From assembly GCA_949130485.1 (NCBI GenBank), contig OX422199.1, forward strand, positions 3,954,402 through 4,018,401: DNA of 64,000 bases. Reading direction: 5' to 3'. The translations under genes were made by a program, and so were the position numbers. The notes beneath the pieces are model-generated. The model saw only the letters and a program-made list of their open reading frames with translations, was not told where the DNA came from and did no database searches. Origin of the DNA: Agelas oroides (taxonomy: Eukaryota > Porifera > Demospongiae > Agelasida > Agelasidae). Every line of letters starts with the position of its first letter. Position 1 is the first letter of the stretch. Below, piece by piece: positions 49,511 through 62,820 of the stretch.

Positions 49511-52500
49511 TCCGTTCAAACATTTTCTCAATCCCGGCTCTCCCTTCCCCTCACTCCCCTCCCCTCAAACTAACCCTCCTCTCCCCTCCATCCTCTCCTC
49601 CACCTTTACCCACTGTTCTCACACTCTCCCATCCCCCCCCCCCCCCCCCCTCACCCTTCCCTTCCCTCTCTCTCTTCCCTCAGTGCTGAGTTCATCTACT
49701 CATATTGTCCCGTAGCATTGAAGGACCCACGTATAGCCATGCTGATCCAGAGAGGCCACATTTGAGTGAACCACCAGTGAAGAGGAGTACTGCCAGTTAC
49801 TGACTGAAAAGACCTATCGTATTCCCAAGTGGGTGGAGGTGAAGAGTAATGCAATACACAGTGCTACCGCTAGGAAATTTCTGACAGAACTCACATGAAG
49901 AAACAGGGGGGGAAAAAGGGGGGGAGGAATGGGTGAGAATAGGAGGCTGGTGACACTTAAGATTGTGCCAACGAGTTGATTTCTCAGACAGAAAGTACAA
50001 ATTCAATTATATATTTATGTACACTATAGTAGCTGTTAACAATATTCATGGTTTATGTACTCCTCAAAAGTTCTGCTGAAATAATTTGGAGAGATCATGG
50101 CCCCACCCACTGTTCACATGGTTTTAATGTTTTTATCAAAGTCCAGTGACTTGTATATCAGAACTGAGGCTGATGGAGCAGAGATAAGTAGTCTTGCTGT
50201 TCAGTGTGAGAGGAGCAGCTGATAACTAGCCTCGTTCCCAGGCCCTCACCCAGCTTCCCGTCGCTTGCAGTATGGTAAAGCGCTATACTGCAAGCGACGG
50301 GAAGCTTGGTGAGGGCCTGGGAACGAGGGTAGCTGATAACAGTTCTTGCACTAAAAAGTTCTCTATGATACCTGTATATATGCTCCATCAACCTGAGTTG
50401 TGAATATTTCTACATAGCAATTTTTGATGTAAACATTATTCATATTGTCACATGCTCTGCAATGTAGTGCATATACCCGTACATAGTATTTTGTGTGTCA
50501 TTCATTGAACCATGCACTGAAAAATTGTTAACCACAAAAATTAGTAACAATTACCCGAATGAGGGACTGACATATATGGAGTGAGAGAGAAGAGAAAATT
50601 ATTTTGTTAGAGTCGCTCCTGGTACATCAACATGATCTGAAACGATACTGCCCCCCTCCCCCTCCCCTCCCCTTTTGTAAATCTCAGGTGCATTCTTGGT
50701 CAGTATATTATTATTATTATTATTATTATTATTCTCCTGTGACTTCCAAATGTGCAATGTCACTCCACATGCATGTGAACTAAATATCATATCAAAATAG
50801 CAAGGAACCTAGCTGGTATTGTTACTGGGAGTGTGAATACAGGGAGTGACATGAGTGAGGGAGAAGGGAATGTCAGAGCTGTTCTTCTAGTATCTTTTGC
50901 ATGGCCTGGTACTGGTCGTCATGGTGATGCCCCAGTTTGCACAGTTTTCTAAGTCATATTTCACCCTGGCCCTCCTCAATCCATCAGAACCATGCATGGG
51001 TCAGGTGAGTAGTAAAATCCAGTTTTTTCAATGCATTGCTGCATGTTGCTGCATGAACAATCAATGAGCCACATCTCCTCCCTGGATAAAAAGACAGACC
51101 CAGATGTGCAAAGTCACATTTTGGCCATTACTTATAGCAGGCCTCATCAGCTGTGCTTGTGCAATGTGTGACATAGCCTAAACCAATCTGCCCACTTCAT
51201 ATCTAGTATTAGGTAACAACCATACAGGTGTACAGTGGAACCTCTCTGAGAAGAACTATGGCAGTCCCAGAGTGTAATCAAATATTATTCCGTTGTGTAT
51301 TTTGAGCGTATTACCATGGTCAAAGTGTTGTATCACTAAACTTCCCACATGCTATATGACATAAGTTACAGGGCTCATCAAATGTGGTTCATACAGATAC
51401 CGGGGTAACATGAATAATTAATGTTTTCATGAAGTGTGCATGAGCCCCACCCATAACTTCAGTGACACGGTGCTTCAAATGCAGTGATGTGCTCACAATA
51501 TGCAAATCAGAATCACAATTCACAAGGTGAAAGTGAACCTTCCTATCTGTCCTGTGTACATTTCATTGACACTTCACCAATCCTGTAAAGGATGGAGCTA
51601 ACTGATGTGTAGGTGGAGAACAGTCTCAAGTTTCATGTATGCAGGACAAGCGGGAAATTCATGGGCAATTTTTTTTTGGCCCTAGCTGTGAATTGGGCTC
51701 ATCCCTCCCACCTATCCAGGCACTCCCACTCTCCTCAACTTCTTGTTGTATCAAGTACTGTATACCACAGTCAGTAGTAACCCCTCTCAACACACATGCA
51801 CATTGTAGTCACCACTGTATGATTGTATAATTGTCCAGCTTGATATGCATGCTTTAATTTTGTGCCAGCATGCCATGCAACTGCAAACAGTGATAAGGTA
51901 AAGTAATTATATTATTTTGTTAACAAAAACTAGTGGGTGAGAGTATCAGACAGCTAGGGCCAGCTAGTCAAGATACAGCAGATACAGAGGTAAGTTGTTT
52001 GATCCAATGTTATGCAGAATTTGTGATATGATATTTGATGAAGCTCATCAGAGTTCTCCCCCCCACCCAACCCCTCACCTGCATCCTCACCCAAACTCTG
52101 TACCTGTATTATAGTACACTTCTTCCCTAAGTTCCGACCGGCATTCCCATGGCCCTGTTACCACCATCTCAAGTGTTACATTCTGTCCCAATACCAGCAT
52201 GAGTGTCATACAAATTCAGGTTTTTGTAACCTTGTCAGTCAAAAATAGGGATCATAAAAATTTTCATGATGCATGGATATAGATGCTTTCACAAATTTAC
52301 ATGTGAGAATATAATTAGATGCAAAGGATATTCAACTGATAATCAGAAGTTCCGGTCACACCTTCTGGTGGGAAAAACTGCACTCTATGGAGACAACTGT
52401 TTGATGCTGGTCTGGAATGTATGTCCTGGAAAGGATTCTTACTGTGGTATGCTAAGGTGTCGTATGTTACCTAGCAGAGAGAACTTCCCAAGGCAGCGAC

Positions 52501-54277
52501 CAGCTCCATGGTTTCTGTGACAGACTTTTCTCTCGCCCGTACATTGCCACACTTTCCTTCCCCACCAAGGGGCATGACTGGAACTTCAGGTTACCACTTT
52601 GAATATCATCATTTCCATCTTATCAAAATTCACAAAATTAAACATGTAGGGAACAGAGGCACTTTTGACTTCTGACTCGACCTCAGCTTCGGCATCCCAG
52701 TCGCGACGCAATGATGCAGAGTTGAAATTTTCTCCCAGTATGTTCACGTATTGTGAAAATTATGAACAGTCAGAATATTTCAGTGTGCTAATTGTGGCAA
52801 CTTAGTAGCTGACAATGAAATGAAACATTCTAGATGTAGCTTGTAAACAGTGTACATACCATAGTCTTTTAGTTCAAGAGCTGCACGTCGGGGTGACAGT
52901 GTGGTCGATCACTGAAGTAACTAACACTTTTGGTTATAACTCAGGTTAGCCGTGGTTTGTATATCGCCAGGTTCTGCAATTACAATTAAGTACCTTCGTG
53001 TTAAGATAGCTAGCTTGGCCATTGTGAAATCCTGTGTAGACCATAGGTCCCATTCGTGGGTGGCAAATATTTTGCCTCGTGCACTTGTCGTGGGTTAGTT
53101 TTCAGCCTTAGCGCTTGAACTGTAGATACTTCAATGATAACTGCCTCTTGACTGTATGCTGTTTGGCTGAGAGGGAAAGGCTAATATAGTAGGCATATCT
53201 AAGCAACTGTATGGCTTTTCTCAAATTCATTACATTTTTCTTTCCACTTGGGATATTGCTTATGGGCTCCCTTTCCTTGCAGACACTAGTAGATATGTGG
53301 CAGTGCTTTCAGCTTTTTACCTACGTAGCACTGAACTCTAGTCACACACCAAACTTTAGGCCCCAATTCGTTGATTTTAAGTTTCTCATCAGATGCCTCC
53401 CCTGCACACAATTTGGGCAGGCGGGTGTTACCATTATGTATTTAGCAATAGCCAGCAGATATTACTCCAACAAACATGATGCCAGGAGGATCAGCGCTTG
53501 TCATAAGCCATTGCAGAAGGGTTCTTTTGGATGCTGTGCAGTAGAAAAACGTGTTTGTTAGCATTACATTCATCGCTACACTTATCCGGTTTGGTGATAA
53601 ATTATGTCACATAAAATCCATGTGGGTGGCTGATGAGAAACTAATAATCAACAAATTGGGGCCTTATTACTATACAAAGTTCATTCTGAAGAAAGCAGAG
53701 GAAGTGAGGGATGAAGATGGGATGATTAAAACTTTCACGTAGGGCGTCAACTGATAATTGTATTAATCAATGCAGCAGCGACTAGTACTGCTGTACAGGA
53801 ACTTCACCCTGTCTGACTTCTTGCTACAGAGCTGTAGCCTCTTTTCACAGACTTTCTCAAAGTCTCTGGGCACTGCCATGTATAAGTGCACATTCCATTC
53901 ATGGGGTGCTAGCAACAGTTACTGCATCAAAATTTATTAAATTTATTAATGGCAACAACAAACCCGTATTATTAATGTAAATGACACTAAGAAATAATGT
54001 GATGTGTACAAAATGGCCACATAAATGGAATGTGTGTGATTGTCTGGTTTGAATGAGGATAGAGTAAAGTAAGCAGTAAAATGTGTGTTCTAACATGTAA
54101 GGTTCTTGATCAGGTAGGAGGGAGTGGAATTGAGTCACTATGAGTCTGGCGAATAAGCAAGTCACATACCTAATCAAAAATAACAAGTTATTACTAGCTA
54201 TCTATGGAGTACTGCTATTTAAGCTTAATACAACATACATTGCATGTTTTCTACTTTGAGCACAAAATCAGTCTTAC
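49511..54277. other. Long non-coding stretch
   Basis: Holds a poly-C run near 49636-49650, the MITE at 50227-50331, an (ATT)n tract at 50707-50733, a pogo-like end fragment near 51232 (CAGTGGAACCTCTCTGAGAA) and a segment (51045-51140) related to 21920-22040. The 52860-53010 segment repeats 9890-10040. ORFs at 52266-52520 and 53211-53561 have no recognisable family or splice support. Confidence 0.45.
50227..50331. mobile_element. TAGCCTCG-family MITE, 105 bp, near-perfect foldback
   Basis: Arms TAGCCTCGTTCCCAGGCCCT and their complement, with AGCTTCCCGTCGCTTGCAGT inside. Exact 9-bp flanks GCTGATAAC (50218-50226, 50332-50340). Confidence 0.95.
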
Positions 54278-57200
54278 CTATTTCAGCTTTTTGCCGAACA
54301 ACTTTTGCAGTGGCTTTTCCGTACCCTTCCACCTTCTCAACAGCTTCAGCAAGTTTATCCCAGGATGGTTGCAAGTCAGTTTTTAGCCACTGGGAAACCA
54401 TGTCCATCATGCAGAGGCCAGGTTTACCGCGACGGCCTTCCTCAATTGTTGTTAAGTCAGTGTACTTTATCAACTGCAGGCCGAGAAGCTCCCAGTCCCC
54501 ATCACCAAACTCAGCCTCGTGAAGGACATTCACTATGTTTCTCACATCTAGTTCCTTAGCTGGTGGAAACAAAGGAAATTGTAAGTATAATTATTGAACC
54601 TACGCATGTACCTGTGATTATACATGTAAATCCTCATGGACATCCTGAAATTGAAAGGAGTAAGTACATGTTTACTGCTATCAGGGCTTCAATACCATTG
54701 CATGTATAATCACACATACACAACGTTCTAGTAGAGTTCAGTACCAAACTAGACAGGAAGACTAGACAGGAAGACTGTGCTTAGTTCAATGCAGTGAAGT
54801 GGCAGATTATCTTTAATCTTACTTTCCTGCCTATATATATTCATGAATTAACGCTGATTTAAGTAAAATTGAAATTTAAAGAAGTACTGGACTCACTCAA
54901 AATTACGCCCCCTTCGATTATAAGCCCCCCCCCCCTCAAAAATTTGTTGCAGAGGTATATTTATCTACAATTTAAGCTCCCCATGGAAAATTTAATAATA
55001 GAGCATGTAAATTGTTATAGAAATAGCAGCAAAAATTTGTTGCACAGGTATATTTATCTCCAACTTAAGCCTCCCATGGAAAATTTAATAATAGAGCATA
55101 GCAGCTTGACAGCTTTTCGCGGAGCGCTTGTTTGTTGCTTGCTGTGTGTACTGTCTTTGGCCTTTCTCGTTGACAGTGAGATGTAGCCTTGGAACTGTCT
55201 TGATAGGTATGAAACCTGAGGTCCGCTGTCCCTCTGTAGCTAGTGTTGTGTCTCTCTTCACAGGCGTTGAGAAGAAAACGTGGCCAATAAGTCACTTTCA
55301 CGATCAAGTTGATTGACAACCGACATGGTTTCTCACACTTATTACGCTCTGCCCTTCTGAACGAAACCTCGCTTATTGCTAGGGAAGGCCCCAACCTAAC
55401 CACAGACCGGATACAAAGCTTGTTGCTAAGAGCCCACAGCTGTAATAAAGCTCAAGCTCATCCGTGACGCTTATAAGCGTCTATCACACTTTGACATATT
55501 GACGCTTATAAGTGTCTATTGCGTATACAGGTGTTCTGTTTTTACTGCGACGTTATAACCTACTACGACTTATTACCTACTACGACATTATTCCTACCCA
55601 CAAATGTGTATCTAGGGAAAGGGGGTGTATAAACTAGACTAATTACAATTATAAGCCCCCCCCCCCACTTGTAGCTAAATCTAATCAGCAAAAAGGGGGG
55701 GTGTAATTCCAAGTGATTACAGTATATCAACTGTACCATAGTGGGAAACACTACCTCTGGTTTTTCTGGAAGTATTGTCAACTGTTTCATGGGCACTGTC
55801 TCTGGCAGCTCCGTTGTTGTCCTACAGGAATAATTGGAGGGACTTTCCTGAACTGGAAGTTGCATCTAAGTTAAGTACCGTATTGTCCCGGGCAAGCGCC
55901 CATCCTCGGGTAAGCGCCCACCCCCCAATTTTGACAGTTTAGTGGTTTTCTGAGGTCCTTCGTGTAACCGCCCACCATGCTAAATTGTTGCATAATGAAT
56001 CGAAAGTAGGTCTGCTGAGCTGATGTACATAGCCACGATCGTTCTGATGCGCTTCAGGCGCCCCGACATCCAGCATCAAAGTTTCGCACAGACCTGTCCG
56101 TAGCCTCGTTCGTAGCGTTCTTTAATAGTTAGCAGCACAAAATTCACGTATATACTGCAAGCGACGAACACTGGCAACGGGCTACGAGTCGGTCCGCTTT
56201 CCTAGCATGATACAGCGTTTTCCACAGTCGGGCTGGTGTTGACGAAGCATGGGCGAAGCGACGATGCAGGTCGATTCAGTACACCCTGGCAACTAACTTC
56301 GCATCATGGGTGGGCGCTTGCGTGGAGATAGTTGGACCATTCAAGCACCTCCTTCGTGTAACTGCCCACCCTCAATTTTTGGTGCTTGAGCTGCAAGCGC
56401 CCATGGGCGTCTGGGACAATACGGTAAATACCCACAAAATAACATACCTCTAATATTCAAACCTAATATTATCAAAAACATTGCAGTAATTAAAAACTGG
56501 TGGTCTTATTGTAATTATGATGCAGAAAATATCTACAGCATGAACATGGCATGTCCTTGCATAATGAAATACTGTACCACAAAAATGCTATAATGTAATG
56601 GTCATCGACTTACCGCAATGGGATTTGTTCTAGAGGGTGAAAGAAACTCCCGATAATAAAGGCTATGAAAGAGATAAAGGATAAGATCATTATAAGATCT
56701 GGTTCACATCTTGAGTCGTCAACCTCTCTGGATATCAAGGCATGTCAGTCTCTATATCTTGTAATGCAAATGGTACCTGTGAGATGTTTCTGTCAATCCA
56801 ATGCACTTGAGATGGTGTACCAAGAGGGAGTGAGCTTCTAACCCATCCTTTATCTCATAACGCCAACGACGAAGTAGTTTTAATGGAGCATTCACATCAT
56901 GTAGTGGCATTTCCAGTTCATCTGCTAGTTCCTCTAGCTTCCCATCTCTCTGGACATCATGAGCTACTCTCTGCAACTCCGTATCACTGAGGCCACCCTT
57001 CAGTGCATGGTCCTACAGAAATGAAATATGATCTTCTTATTGAATGATTCTTAAGGATGAACCTGTTTATTGAAATTGAAATGTTATCAAAGAACATCCA
57101 GGAGTGCACAATACTTCTCTCACAGTTATGCACTGCTGATGTATCACAAGAGCAGAGACATGTAAACCGACACCAGAACTCCTGTAACATCTACACAAAC

Positions 57201-59354
57201 AACAAACCTCTGGAGTACTAGGTATTTTCAGCCAGTACTGCATTTCCTTAGTGAGATTGCAATGGTTGCCATTTTCACAGCGCAATATTAAACCTGTATC
57301 GGCACCACGTGGAATGGTGATGAAGTGATTCTTGCCAGAACACTGCTCACAGAGGAAGGATGCTTCTACCTCTACTGAAGGTAGCCATTGACTAACTGTG
57401 GCAGAACAAGCCAGAATTAGTTCCATGACATCACAGCAAGTGTTTCCAAATGTCAAAATCTTGTGTGGCTGGCGATGCTGAATTCGAACTACATTGATTT
57501 GTACACTGGAGGACCGTTCACAGATTGTAAATTCATCAATTTGGTCATAGGCAAACGTTATTTTGTTGCGGTAGACACCTCGTTCAAAGAGTGGTTCACA
57601 TTTTGCTTTCCCTGTCAGAGTGGTTGCTAGGCGAGTGAAGAAGCCAGGAGGCACATACTGTGTGCTGAATGTGAGATGGAGAGGAGAAGATGTCTTCACA
57701 GGTTCCCTGGATTTAGGTTTAGATGTGCTGAGAGTATCCTCCATTGAGAGCTTCAGAGCAGAGGGGATAAAGTATTTTCGACCTTTGTATGGAGTAACTG
57801 ATTTTGGAAGCTTAATTTGGTCAGTTGGGTCAATTGGAGCCGCAAGAAGAAAGTGGTTTAGGAGATCAGCAAGTGACTGCGGTGATACTTTGTATAATAA
57901 GTTACTTTCTTCCCAGACTTCTTCATACAAACATTGAACAAGGATGCCCTTCTCATGCAGTGGTTTCCAATACAATGGGTTAGAAACTTCCTGTTCCAAC
58001 CCTTCTGGTGCTAGTAGCATGCCGAGCTGCCTTACCAGCCACTGTGGATCAACAATCACCTTGTTAGAGAGGCTCTTAATCTGAATGTAGTGGAGGAAGA
58101 CAGCTAGTTCATGGTAGAACTGAAGAACACTGGGAACAACATCCTCTGATATCCCACAAGCTTGTCCCACTGCAACTGCTTGCTCATACGAGACAATGGG
58201 GTTGCCTTTTGCTACTCTCTGAAGGACTTTCCTAAACAGAACCCAGGCTACTGGTGTTTCAACTGCAAGATGCTTTGAGGCAAAATGATGCACTCTTTCT
58301 CGGATGTACTTGAACCCTTTGTCTTCACCCTTTTTGCCATAGCCAGCAGTGGTATTGTCAACAATGACACCATTGCAGAGTAGAGGAGCATACGCTTTAC
58401 CCTCACAGTTAGAGAGGAGCACGCTGAGGATTTGGGGTTTTTCTTTTTCTTCTACTTCATCACCATGTGTACCAACTGGAACAATGCATTGAAACTTTGG
58501 GATGATGTTCTCCTCATAGCTGTGCTGGTTTCTGGCAGCAATTTCCTGCACTTTGTGACCATGGACAGTATCAGAGGTACCTGTTGTCCTTACTTGTGTA
58601 GCTGGACTTTCACCTTCTGATGGTGTAGTGGATGTTTCTGGGTTGGTATACTTCATTGTATTCTTTCGTATGTACATAGCATGAATGCTTGCCATCCACT
58701 GAGTTAGGAGCTGCAGTGTGGTGAAACTCTGTTCAGATTTGGAAACTAGTCTCCCTGCTTTGTGAGACAATGAACTGCATTTCTCATGTAGGTCTTGGCG
58801 AGCATCAAAGAAGAGGAGGAACATTGTCCTGGATGTCAGAAAGGCTGGGAGGACATCAAGGAAGACAGGCTGGCCACCACAATCCCACACATGCATCAGC
58901 ACTTCTGACAGTGGGGCAGTTGGATTTTTTGAGACATGCTTTATGACCTGTTGAAGCACATCTCGAACTTCTTTGTCGTTGATGCGGGACACATATTCAT
59001 GACTGATGGTTTCAACGCTTCGTGGTTTGTATCCATGTGGGTTGAACTCACCAACAGCAGCAGCTTCAGATGAATGTAATTTTGCTAGTACTAGTTGGAA
59101 CAGTCCATCAAGTTCTTCAATCTCATCTTCCTCAGTGACTTCAGCCCAGTAGCTATCAGCAGACTCTCCTGCTTTGGCCCAAAGCTGTGCCTTCACTGTC
59201 TTAGTGTCTGCAAGAATAGTACTCTCAGCTTGAACCAGTTGCTGGTTCATGAGTCCCCTAAGAAGACTGCTCTTGCCAACACCTCCTGGACCAACCATCA
59301 TCACCCGTGCGTAAGCCACTAACACCTCACCAAGTTTCAAAGCTTCTTGATAAT
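54278..59354 (-). CDS. ROC-COR protein with two Death domains (gene ROCO-2), five exons seen
   Basis: Exons in transcript order: 59354-57208 (ROC-COR), 57012-56777 (first Death-like domain, ELQRVAHDVQRDGKLEELAD to LVHHLKCIGLTE), 56662-56614 and 55821-55755 (linkers), 54559-54278 (second Death domain, WELLGLQLIKYTDLTTIEEG to SWDKLAEAVEKVEGY). All junctions are GT/AG and in phase (0, 2, 0, 1). The GTPase part has a P-loop GPGGVGKSS and the G3-like WDCGGQPVFLDVLPAFL; COR follows (PVAWVLFRKVLQRVA onward), and a CEQC...C pair suggests a zinc-binding tail. The first visible exon starts in phase 1, so 5' exons lie to the right, beyond the 4.2-kb hAT element in that intron. After 54278 the donor GTAAGA is good, but the terminal exon is unclear: an acceptor at 54169 would give a near-immediate stop. 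Confidence 0.85.
54936..55099. repeat. Tandem duplication in a ROCO-2 intron, period about 94 bp
   Basis: CAAAAATTTGTTGCA through ATGGAAAATTTAATAATAGA occurs twice. Nearby C-runs follow ATTATAAGCCC at 54920 and about 55651. Confidence 0.8.
55876..56426. mobile_element. TA-inserting MITE in a ROCO-2 intron, 551 bp
   Basis: TIRs TACCGTATTGTCCC and GGGACAATACGGTA are perfect over 14 bp, with subterminal GCAAGCGCCCAT / AAGCGCCCATGGG and CGTGTAACCGCCCACC / CGTGTAACTGCCCACC direct copies. TA at each end is the likely target. Confidence 0.8.
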
Positions 59355-59648
59355 CTGCAAGCAGGAATTAGCAGCAGTCAACCAATGTTAAGTGACCAAA
59401 TACTTTCATCTGTTAGCATGCAACATTTCACCTACTGCAAAAAAATTGAACAGTTGTGTGCATGTGAGGGTGGGGGGAGCAGGGGGGGAGGGGTGGCAGC
59501 CCAGTACAGTCTACAGGAATTAAATGCTCACAGTAGCCATTGCTATCACTTTCATTGTGCATAGACTACTCAACAGGAAGAAAGGAGGTAGGAACTAAAT
59601 TTGAGCTGAAAAGGTGCATGCAGGAAATGTTGGTTGGGTTACTGCATA
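59355..59648. other. Intron sequence of ROCO-2
   Basis: Between the ROC exon acceptor and the hAT element. Contains a G-rich tract near 59470-59490. Nothing else. Confidence 0.4.
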
Positions 59649-60838
59649 TAAAAGACCAGTGTTGTTTTAGTATAGGGTTTGTGCTTTTAATTTGGTTATA
59701 GTTTTTGGATTTAGAAAATACTTTTGGTTTAGTTTAGTTATAGTTTCCCGGTTTTACAAAATTTTTAGTTATAGTTTCAATTACTAAAACACTAAAACCT
59801 CTACTAAAAGGTATTTAGTTACAGTTACCAGTGAAAATAGGCTGTTTTCTGTTTTAGTATAGTTATGGTTTCTTCTTGTATTATTGCTGATCACGTGACC
59901 TTCAGCCAATCAGGTGGCGGGTTTGTTGTTGCTGAGTCATTCCAAACGTTCGCGAATTCGAGAGAGCTGTTGTGTAAATGGCTCGAAAAGGCAATTGTAC
60001 GTCGTGTTATCACTAGTTTAGGTAAGCAAAAAGGTAGACAGAACATTGAGAGTTGTTTTATAGACAAGGCAGTGGCCAAACAACTGCTGGATTCGTGTCA
60101 GGAGCGCAAAGGCTGCCGCTCAAATCGATGTCCTGCACCACAAGTTCGTTGTCGATGCTAGTAGGCTTGCTGGGGAAGCGGGTAGACGTGTCACGGAAGT
60201 CCGAAAAGACGGCACCAAGTAAGCTAACACTTCGTAAGTACTTTCCATATTCGTGTTTTTTGTATACTTGCTTCTGTGCTGTTTAAAGCATTTCTGTGAA
60301 GTGAATCAGAGAGTCGGTAGACTCTCTATGTAGGGATGGCGTCGACGCGCAATATATGCAAATTATATGCAAAAGCCGTATAACTTCACCACAAACACGC
60401 AAAAAGTTTATTTAAGCATCCAGGCTTCCTCTTTGAGTGCCTTTGTGATCAGCAAGACTCATATAAGTGGCCAAAAGCCACGCGGAAGACAGCTAAACGC
60501 AAAAGTGTGCGATAGCAAAAGTGCCGTTTTTCGTATTCTTCTTTCTTCGTTACGACTTTTGTTCAAACAACAATAACTCAAAAACGGTTCAAGCACTCAC
60601 CGTAATTTTAGCACGAAACTGATGCTTATCACAGCGCGGAGCTCTACGACCACTCAGCGTCTTTATAGCTTCAAGTTCACCCTGGTCAACAAAAGCCATT
60701 CACAACACTCTGAGGCTGCTGTGCGTTGCTTAGGACGCTATTTTCTAATTTTGTACGCATGCGCACACGAAGTCTCGTTCCCAGACCAAAGACCACGGTA
60801 ATTGGTCTGGAAGCGAGACTAGTACACACGCCAGCGGA

Positions 60839-61697
60839 CTAGCCTCGTTCCCAGGCTCCTCCGCTCCGGAACGCGAAATTGAAGTTGTACACGCGCGCGG
60901 AGAGAGCCTGGTATTTATTCTCACGTGAGAACCCTCAAAGATAGAATGGAGTAGCCTCGTCCCCAGGCCCCGCCCAAAAATGGGAAAAGGGCCTGGTCAC
61001 ACTTGCAAAAATTCCCGTATGTGCTGTGTCAGCAGTCTTCGTTTGGAGTAGAGGAATCACGTTCGTCCATTACCAATTACTACATTCTTGACACGTGAAA
61101 GGTAATAGACTCGTTCCAAGACCAGTTGAAAATGGGAATGAGGTTAGCAGACTTTTTTAAAACTCAAATTTCAGGAACTTAGAGCATATTTACACCTGCT
61201 AGGTTACTACTCTTGCCTCACAAGATTTGCCTGTAGTCGATCCGTAACAAGATCTGTTCATCTACTCTGTATTGCCATGGTCAACGGTAACTGGCTAGCA
61301 CATGATCACGTAAGGCACGTAATTGTTACATAATATGCTGGCTCAGCACATACGGGAAAGTTTGCAAGTGTGACCAGGCCCCTTTCCCGATTTTTCAGGT
61401 GGGGCCTGGGGACGAGGCTAAGAATGGAGGTAGAACGACCTTAATTGTGCGTGGGCGTACCCGAGACTCAGAAGAGGAAAAAGAGCGAAGGTAGCGGCCA
61501 ACTTACTACATTTATCTAGTTATCGGGGGTTGAATATTATACACACTGAGCGTTGAACGCATAGTTGGTTGAACAACGTGCAAAACGTTGCCTTTCTGTT
61601 TTAGTCCTATTTCGATTACGTCATGCCTACGTAGAAAAGATACCAGGCTCTCCACGCGTGTACAATTCGCGTTCTGGAGAGCCTGGGAACGAGGCTA
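60839..61697. mobile_element. TAGCCTCG-family element, 859 bp, with a nested copy
   Basis: Arms TAGCCTCGTTCCCAGGCTC and GAGCCTGGGAACGAGGCTA extend about 75 bp. Flanks CCAGCGGAC (60830-60838) and CCAGCGGGC (61698-61706) form a 9-bp duplication with one change. Copy 1 at 41063-41071 has the site once, as CCAGCGGGC. Confidence 0.95.
60952..61420. mobile_element. TAGCCTCG-family element nested in the previous one, 469 bp
   Basis: Ends TAGCCTCGTCCCCAGGCCCC and GGCCTGGGGACGAGGCTA. Exact 9-bp flanks AGAATGGAG (60943-60951, 61421-61429). Confidence 0.95.
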
Positions 61698-61982
61698 CCA
61701 GCGGGCAGTACGCTTTGCTGTCACGGTCTTTCCTCCCGCCGGCATTGGGCAAGGCTTATGAACACTACGTAGGTAAGGCGCTGCATTCAGCTGCCTACTT
61801 GTAGCTACACTAAAAATAGCCTCTGAACTGTAAAGCTAGGATGGTCAGTTGTCAGTAGGATAGTAGTTTCTGTGCTGCAGCTGGTCAGTCGTCATGTGAT
61901 TGACAACTGAAATTGGTTTCACAAAGTTTGGTAGGAAGAGTGGTTGGCCCTTCATCAGGTTCTAGCTGGCTATATTACACAT

Positions 61983-62701
61983 AGGCCTAATTGGGGCGAG
62001 CCTGAGCGAGCCCCACACTAGCGGGACTGCATTGCGCACGTGCGTGTGTATGTTTGCTTGCTTGCTTGCGGCCATATACCGTAAATTTTAAATGAGCGCG
62101 TTTAAATTTCAATATTACGAAGATCGAGCTCATGCACTAGGTAGGTGAAGGGCTATTGTCAGAGACAGAGTGCAGCGTCGGTGACCCGGAGCTGAGACGA
62201 CTGAAGTTGAAGCATGCATGGCAACTTACTCCTTGTTTGTATGTGCTGCTACAGATCATGAACGGCAGGCTGCCCACAGGCAGTACAAATTTCGATCATG
62301 GTGGTTGAGGTTGCTCCAGGTAAGGGCCATGCACAAACGGCACTTATAAACGCCAGAAATTCAGCTCATGATTTTAGTGTAAAGCTTAGTCCATGCATAT
62401 GTATCCACATTGACTGCAGCTGTCCTACCCCATACACAAGACAAACCCCACTGACATGCCCCTGGATCCTGGAGCCTCTCTAAGAACACCAGGTGACAGA
62501 CAACATGTAGACAAACAAGCCTTCCCCTGGCACCCAGTACCAGGGGACAGACTACACAGAGGACAGACAAGCCTTCCCCTGGGCAGGGGACAGACTACAC
62601 AGGGACATAGAAGCCTTCTCCTGGCACCCATTTCAGTTTGCCAGGAGACAGCCTGTATCAGCTTGCTCAGGCTCGCCCCCACAATGTTCTACATTTTCTA
62701 G
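61983..62701 (+). mobile_element. Helitron-like element copy H8, with paralogous empty site
   Basis: 5' block GGGGCGAGCCTGAGCGAGCC at 61993-62012, 3' arm GCTCAGGCTCGCCCC (62665-62679), hairpin AATGT-TCT-ACATT (62683-62695) and CTAG (62698-62701). The host repeat resumes with TTATTTAATACATGCC. Copy 1 (41337-41358) lacks everything between ACACAT and TATT, so ten bases (AGGCCTAATT) before the GGGG block also belong to the insertion or its repair. The interior has a duplicated segment (AGGGGACAGACTACACAG, about 62543-62600). No intact ORF. Confidence 0.85.
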
Positions 62702-62820
62702 TTATTTAATACATGCCTGGAACCACTACTAAACTGTCAACGCCGTTTCAAGTTCTGGTGTTGTGATTACACTTACGTGTAACTGTAACTGAGATTAACA
62801 TCAAAAAAGTACAGAAACAA

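Noticed and set aside
48560..49531. Plus-strand 279-codon ORF and minus-strand ORFs of MDRREREGR-type repeats
   Set aside because: Product of the 27-bp minisatellite, with no unique domain or splice context.
52266..53561. ORFs of 84 and 116 codons on the + strand
   Set aside because: No family resemblance, no splice support and ordinary length for chance ORFs in AT-moderate DNA.
53899..54186. Minus-strand 95-codon ORF as the last exon of ROCO-2
   Set aside because: The composition is not Death-domain or tail-like, and the nearest acceptor gives an immediate stop in the required phase.
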